From contig NC_047063.1 of the NCBI RefSeq assembly GCF_902459465.1, forward strand, positions 19,991,685-20,055,684: a stretch of DNA of 64,000 nt. Reading direction: 5' to 3'. Both the position numbers and the translations under genes were made by a program. Shown here one piece after another: positions 58,915-64,000 of the stretch (positions within the stretch are counted from its first letter, which is position 1; every line of letters begins with the position of its first letter). The DNA is from Asterias rubens. Lineage: Eukaryota > Echinodermata > Asteroidea > Forcipulatida > Asteriidae. The notes under the pieces were generated by a model. It searched no databases. It worked only from the letters and a program-made list of their open reading frames with translations, and had not been told where the DNA came from.

Positions 58915-59190
58915 CTATCAATGCCAGGCTTGTCAACAGAGGCTTATTCCCTCAAGTATTTCCCAAATCCAGACAATAGACACTTTCAAATCAATTCCCT
59001 GAAGACCCATCTTTTTCAAAGACATTTCAAGAACATTCACTAGACTTTGGAATTTGTTCTTGTTTTTTTGCATTGCTGGAGAACAACTAAGGGGAATATT
59101 TTTATTGGAGCAAGCGCCATGAGCATTTTTTTTGTGGATACCGGCGCTGTAAAAGACGTCATTATTATTATTATCTGTCGTCCCGCTAGA
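58915..59190 (+). pseudogene. CR1/L2-like LINE 3' end
   Basis: An ORF tail ending INSLKTHLFQRHFKNIH-stop at 59041 is followed by the typical 3' structure: gcaagcgccatgagcatt, then taccggcgctgtaaaagacg and an ATT-triplet tail at 59161-59176. Strongly 5' truncated. Confidence 0.72.
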
Positions 59191-59732
59191 ATAGTAATTA
59201 TGTGGAATGTTTTTCCAGGAAACTTGATTGGATACGGAGATTAAGTAGTTATCCGCATCACTGGTTTATTAAACATAGAGTTAGCCTACGTGTAGCATTC
59301 GGGAATAAACGTAAAGCCTCAGAAGTAATATGAGAAATAGTTCATGCACAAAAACTTTTGAAAAAGGGGGGACGGATTCTGTATGGGACATCGGCGTAGG
59401 CCTAAACAAATATTTCGGGAAAAACAACTTCTGTGATAATTTTACCGTACTTGCGCCTAGATGATAGATCGTCAAACTTTGTAAAAAATATTTGCCTTAA
59501 CATGTTGCAATAGTTTAATTATTATTTCGCAATCTACCGGTCAAAAACATATCGCTGTCCAAATTTGGAATGGCCTCCGATGTCATCACGGTATCTGGCA
59601 TTATGCATTAAAACATGACGTCACTTTTACATGTGCGCGCGTGCGCAAACCCGTCCTTTATATCAAACGGGAATTCCCCTAATAACTGGAAAGGATGAGA
59701 AATGTCCGCGAATGTATGAAATAATCATCCTC

Positions 59733-59798
59733 GTATAAATAGATGAGTCCATCTAGCTCATGTTCTTTTCTTTACATTTCATTAGCCCTGGAAAGGTA
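59733..59798 (+). promoter_or_regulatory. Candidate TATA promoter with 5'UTR exon and splice donor
   Basis: tataaata at 59736-59743 is preceded by a CpG-rich gtgcgcgcgtgcgcaaac (an NRF1-like core) about 100 bases upstream. About 25-30 bases downstream lies ctcatgttcttttc, and the sequence runs into ccctggaaag|gtaagg at 59794. Together these look like a small promoter and non-coding first exon for a gene to the right. Confidence 0.35.
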
Positions 59799-60259
59799 AG
59801 GTTCAATGCATACAGGTGGTTTACAGGCGTGAAATTGGCTTCTTATTATTCTATAAAGACGTTTTATTTGGAAGCAACTGATTGGCTCAGTGAGCATGAT
59901 GAGTATATATGCAATGTACAATCCTTGGCTTGCCATGATACAATGTACTTAGTCGGCTATGTCCGTCATTGCCTTGCCTGCATGCTGTGTCGTGTAGAGC
60001 CGGCCCATTCCGGAAATCGAACTGGAGTCTTTTGAGTACTTAACGTGATCCCTTTGCAGCACTAATTTGGCTTATGTGAAGTCTGATCGGGGGTTTCTTT
60101 CCGATTGCCACTTTTACACCAATGATTTTTAAAAAAATCTCATTATTTTAGTAAACATAAACAAGAATATGAAGGTACTCGATCATGCCATGTTGAAAAA
60201 TATCGAGTGACTTGATTTGACTTGTGACGTGGACAATGACTTGCTGTTTACAATTCAAT

Positions 60260-60523
60260 TCAACATTTATTTCCCCATACTCTTGGGCATATAATATACT
60301 CTTGATCTTGACCTTGATACAATGATTGATCAGCTCCTTAATTACTTGGAACAACACTCAATGAGGTTTAGGTCAGGAGGGAAGGGAAGAACTCCTAGTC
60401 AATTTTATGTGTACCTATGAAAATGAGTGTTCGCCAAAACTTAGTGGGGCTATAGTGATAAAAGAATAACGACAGTTACAGGGTAAAGCAAAGATCATTA
60501 AGTAATAGTAAAAGAGTATGGGG
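60260..60523. other. Gene-free stretch
   Basis: Holds ttcaattcaacatttatttcc near 60250, a dispersed repeat tail shared with 13405-13430. Nothing else supported. Confidence 0.4.
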
Positions 60524-60653
60524 AAAAGTTTCCGTATGGCGCCACCACTTTTTCATTCGATATGAAATAATATAGTATCTAATTTACCTCAATGAGATAT
60601 CCCTTTTTGTAAAAATGAGTGAAAAAGTGGTGGCGCCATACGGAAAGTTATCC
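60522..60653. mobile_element. 130-bp MITE with direct target duplication
   Basis: Arms tttccgtatggcgccaccac and gtggtggcgccatacggaaa. gagtatgg lies on both sides (60514-60521 and 60654-60661), extendable to ten bases. An 8-10 bp duplication fits hAT or Mutator-like origin. Confidence 0.85.
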
Positions 60654-61217
60654 GAGTATGGGGCAGTGTTGTAGCTAGTGTTGTAGCTAGACCAATTTTA
60701 GTGGTGGGCTCTAAATCCAATTCAGTCCACCAAGGGTGAGTGGTTCAACAAAATGATTCATGTTTATTCACATCATGTTTATTCACATCATGTGAGACCA
60801 TCATTGCTGAAGTGCAATCTGGGGGAATTCTGTGCTGGACAGCACAGTTTATTTACCCAGAGTGCTGGGCGAGGCCGCCAGGCACCGCCCGCCGTGGCTA
60901 CAACACTGGTATGGGGCCGTTTTGGTAAGCATGAGCGTAAAAAACTCTGCCCCCTCTGGGTTGTTGACTTGAGTGAAGTAACTTGGTCCCTATTTTTAGA
61001 TGAAATTAATGAAAAAGTGACATTAGGATAATACAGACATTTTACACTCCTTTTCAAAATCACCTTCATAATCGTTGTCTTCTTTAAACAAGTTTTTGTT
61101 CTGCCACCATATGCTTTAGCGTCTGTGACTATAATTCAGACTTCATTCAGATTCAGACGTGTTTGGTTTGATATTTATACTAGCCTAGCTATGGATGATC
61201 TAGACCCAGCTGGATGG

Positions 61218-61293
61218 GGCGCTGTACTCCTTTTTTCAAAATTGTCAATATCGGAATGAAAATCTCGTTAAAAAAAAGAAGGAGTACAGCGCC
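61218..61293. repeat. 76-bp hairpin
   Basis: ggcgctgtactccttttttc and gaaggagtacagcgcc form a stem around an AT-rich loop. The outer base pairs are perfect. Confidence 0.8.
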
Positions 61294-61338
61294 CAATTTC
61301 TGCTCGATTATGGTTTAGATTCAATTTACTGGGAACTC

Positions 61339-61520
61339 AGGTTGGCGCAGTGGTGTCTTGCCTTGCCTTTCACCTCTGGGGACCCTAGTTTGAATCCTAC
61401 CGGGGAACTATGTGAATTGGGTTTTTCAGTCCCTACTTGACTTCCTGAGTTTTCCCTGCAACAATTCTCTGGGGTGTTCCTCCCACTTCTAAAACTGAAG
61501 TTTCTTCATTGTCTTCTCAC
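61339..61520 (+). repeat. tRNA-derived SINE family S5 with intact A and B boxes
   Basis: A-box tggcgcagtgg at ~61345 fits the Pol III pattern; B-box-like agtttgaatcc follows at ~61389. The body has gggttttcagtccctact and a cttctcaccatg end. Best-preserved internal promoter among the SINEs here. Confidence 0.7.
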
Positions 61521-61745
61521 CATGTCTGGATGCTGAAAAGGCTTTGACAAGAACTATCAATATCATAGATGTAGATTTTATGGAGATTGAGACAGTCATA
61601 CAGGGCTATTATATTTGTGCTATATAGTTAATTTTTAACGCTCATGGCATGTTACAATTATTGTTTTACTATGTAAAAGTGGTTACCAGTCGATGGCATT
61701 GTTTTTGACAACCTGGCTGAGACTAGATTTTGCTAACTGATTTAT

Positions 61746-61826
61746 AGCCCTATCAATAGTGCCAATAGCTGGACTCCCTGTGGAGCCCAGCTACGGGAGT
61801 CCAGCTATTGGCACTATTGATTGGGC
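61746..61826. repeat. Near-perfect 80-bp palindrome
   Basis: gccctatcaatagtgccaat and attggcactattgattgggc enclose tagctggactcc / ggagtccagcta. Short loop. Confidence 0.88.
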
Positions 61827-61989
61827 TATTATATGCTCCAACTATGGAGCTCCAAAGAGACATTAAAAATATTTTACCTCGTACCCAACATTATCTTGTG
61901 TACACGTTGACGACATAATTAGGGATTTCCCGGTAGCTATTTTCAGTAGGCCTATGCTTAGGCTGACCATGGTAGTGAACAAGAATACA

Positions 61990-62118
61990 ACTAGCCCACA
62001 TGTTGGGCTAATATGACTCTCTTGAGTAACATTGGTCTTATCATATCATATTTTTACCGACTTTGATAAGACCGGTGTTAAAAGAGAGACATTAGCCCAG
62101 CACGGTGGGCTAGAACAC
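61990..62118. repeat. Imperfect hairpin, ~125 bp
   Basis: tagcccacatgttgggctaa and ttagcccagcacggtgggct pair, with ggtcttatca / tgataagacc inside. Confidence 0.75.
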
Positions 62119-62254
62119 TGCCATAATCAGAGTCCAACAGTTTGGGTGTTGAGTGTCCACAATGGTGTTGGGTTATGTGCATTATGATTGTGCTCAACGT
62201 AATCCAGCATTCCTCCCAAAAAGCTTCTTGGAAATCCCAATTTAGGCTATGTCA

Positions 62255-62538
62255 TGGGCACAAGAATCTGTGAAAATTTGGACTCGATTGGTCTTCAAAG
62301 TTGCAAGAAAATAATGAAAGAAAAAACAAAATTTTTGCACAAATTTGTGTGCCTGAAGTATTTTATTGTTTGATTAAAAATTATAACCACTTTCTCAAAA
62401 ACTATGTTACCCGATACTTCAGAGGGAGCCGTTTCTCACATGTTTTACTATCAACAGCTCGCCAATGTTGCTTGTTAACGAGTAAGTTTTTTTGTTAACA
62501 ATTATTTTGAGTAACTATCAAGTGTGTCTAGTGCCTTT
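62255..62538 (+). repeat. MITE family A, left-truncated diverged copy
   Basis: ctgtgaaaatttggactcga, cttcagagggagccgtttct, then agtgtgtctagtgccttta. Confidence 0.75.
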
Positions 62539-62606
62539 ATGCAGCATATTCAAGTAAAAATATTGATATTTTTCTCCCAAGCAGTTCATGATTAGTTGCT
62601 TGAATC

Positions 62607-62760
62607 ATGCCACGAAAAACGAATGGAGCTGAAACTTTGGCTGTTGGTCGGAGCTTCTTAAAGTTCCTCCAAATGAATGGTCTGTGCAATATGACTGATA
62701 GAAGAGAGATGGGGGAAATCTACAGGAATAGCTTCAAGCCTTCTCATTCAGCGACTAGTG
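62607..62760 (+). CDS. Unrecognised candidate first coding exon
   Basis: ATG at 62607 opens 51 codons (MPRKTNGAET, GRSFLKFLQMNGLCN, DRREMGEIYRN) and ends at a consensus donor, g|gtgagt, at 62761 in phase 1. A splice acceptor (ttttctcccaag or cag) lies ~25 bases upstream of the ATG. Composition is protein-like and unlike the surrounding AT-rich DNA. I do not recognise the family. It could be the start of a gene whose promoter is near 59740 and whose body lies beyond the window, or a transposon exon. Confidence 0.35.
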
Positions 62761-62770
62761 GTGAGTAGAC

Positions 62771-63143
62771 TTAAAGCCATTGGACCCTTTCGGTTCAGAA
62801 AAAAAAAAAAAATTCACAGATTTACAAATAACTTACAGGGTTTACAGAAGGCAATGGTGAAAGACTTCTCTTGAAATATTATTCCATGAAATGCTTTACT
62901 TTTTGAGAAAACAGCAAAACAATATAAATTCTCGTTAACGAGAATTACGGATTTATTTTAAACACATGTCATGACACGGCGAAACGCGCGGAAACAAGGG
63001 TGGGATTTTCCGTTGTTTTCTCCCGACTCCGATGACCGATTGAGCCTAAATTTTCAAAGGTTTGTTATTTGATATAGATGTTGTGGTACACAAAGTGTGG
63101 GCCTTGGACAACACTGTTTACCGAAAAGGTCCAATGGCTTTAA
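62771..63143. repeat. MITE family H (TTAA-ended)
   Basis: ttaaagccattggacccttt and the inverse, ggtccaatggctttaa. Interior includes tgaccgattgagcctaaatt, related to family A. Confidence 0.83.
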
Positions 63144-63534
63144 AACTGTTGCAGGAATAAATATTAAATCCTTTACCAAAAAGCCTGCATTATGCCACAA
63201 TGTTACCAGGGTTTGCTTATCTGGAAGGTTTGTAAGTACAAATTGATGCCCTGAATCGTTTGACATAGGAACTGTCTCAATAGATGGACTGTCCAAGGAA
63301 TTCAAGTTTATGCGGTAACTTGTGACTAAGCAAGACATTGTACCAGATACTATTCAAAACAAACTTGCAAGTGGCTAATTGGAAAGACTGTTTTAATCAT
63401 TATTGGGCAGATCACTTTCCAGAACTTCTCAAGACATTTTTCTCATAGGGCATTCCAGACCCACAGATTTATGCTTCAGTTGACTTTCCTATGGACAAGC
63501 TTGCCTATGGACACGGATAAGAGCACCTTAGTAC

Positions 63535-63680
63535 TGAAGCTTTGGTGTTTCTGATCAGCAGAGTGTTGGCTCATAGTGAAAGGACCATGTATGGATGGTT
63601 TCGAGTCCAGTCTTGACACTTGTGTCCATACGTAAGACACTTAAAGTTAAAGACGATAGTCTTATTAATAAGGAAATAAA
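63535..63680 (+). repeat. tRNA-derived SINE family S2, forward copy
   Basis: Contains gatcagcagagtgttggctc and the B-box-like tggtttcgagtccagtcttg, then gtccatacgtaagacactta. Reverse of the copy at 18115. Confidence 0.65.
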
Positions 63681-63686
63681 AGGGTA

Positions 63687-63832
63687 GTGACGAGTTCTTT
63701 AACGGCCATTTAAAACCGGCAGGGTCGTTGCCATGCGATAAAGCCCGAGTCGAAGGCGAGGGCCTTTATCGCATGGAAATGACCCTGCAAGGTTTTAAAC
63801 GGCCGTTTAAGAACGATTCACTACTCTTTTAT
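63687..63832. repeat. Hairpin element family E, well-preserved copy
   Basis: gttctttaacggccatttaa and ttaaacggccgtttaagaac pair; inner arms ccatgcgataaagccc / gggcctttatcgcatgg pair perfectly. Related to 21465-21625. Confidence 0.85.
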
Positions 63833-64000
63833 TCCCATTCATAAATGCCTTTTTGGTTAAAAAGCGTAATAAAGTAAGAAACTCTGTAAAACTTATCCGT
63901 TTCCGACGTGCTTGAGCTCTATATGTACGACGTCCGTGTGTTGCATTGTTTTGACTGAGACGCCCATTTTCCGGATCATATCCGTTCGTGCGTGTTGTAG

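Overview
This is a gene-bearing stretch of an intron-rich, AT-rich animal genome. Gene content (a CYP20A1-type cytochrome P450, a PHF2/PHF8/KDM7-type histone demethylase) and the density of short palindromic transposons, tRNA-derived SINEs and CR1/L2-like LINE tails suggest a marine deuterostome. My best guess is an echinoderm, perhaps a sea star; that is inference from style and gene families, not proof. All three recognised host genes lie on the + strand.

Layout. (1) 149-11260: ten exons of a CYP20A1 orthologue whose N-terminal membrane-anchor exon lies left of the window. Its introns hold a Tc1-like transposon (7054-8402) that itself carries a nested MITE, plus MITEs and SINEs. (2) 11300-15100: intergenic, with a 121-bp minisatellite (about 4.7 units), a foldback palindrome and a perfect CRE palindrome. 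(3) 15121-22585: eight exons encoding two consecutive copies of a winged-helix plus SAM-methyltransferase unit, apparently spliced into one ~738-residue protein; matching exons have nearly the same lengths and the same phases. (4) 23080-29900: a decayed ~190-bp tandem repeat into which a Ty3/Gypsy LTR retrotransposon has inserted. It has two 932-bp LTRs that look identical, a 4-bp target duplication and an intact 1145-codon pol, but no visible gag or protease. (5) 31379-55887: a complete 20-exon KDM7/PHF8 gene (1023 residues; PHD finger, JmjC with the H-D-H iron triad, Lys-rich linker, conserved C-terminal tail). Intron 1 is a nest of long inverted-repeat (foldback) elements and an inverted array of a 'cttcgtacc' motif. 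(6) 55888-58660: probable long 3'UTR. (7) 58900-64000: repeats, a candidate TATA promoter with a splice donor, and one unrecognised short coding exon (62607-62760), perhaps the start of a gene running off the right edge.

The host genes have no evident functional link: a mono-oxygenase-fold protein, a small-molecule-type methyltransferase and a chromatin demethylase. CYP20A1 and KDM7 splice models close without frameshift and end in stop codons; the KDM7 and methyltransferase totals are exact multiples of three. Exon boundaries were chosen by eye from GT/AG sites, phase and protein continuity, not from transcripts. The most unusual items are the bimodular methyltransferase with a strongly patchy similarity pattern, the gag-less but apparently young LTR element, and the foldback island inside KDM7 intron 1.
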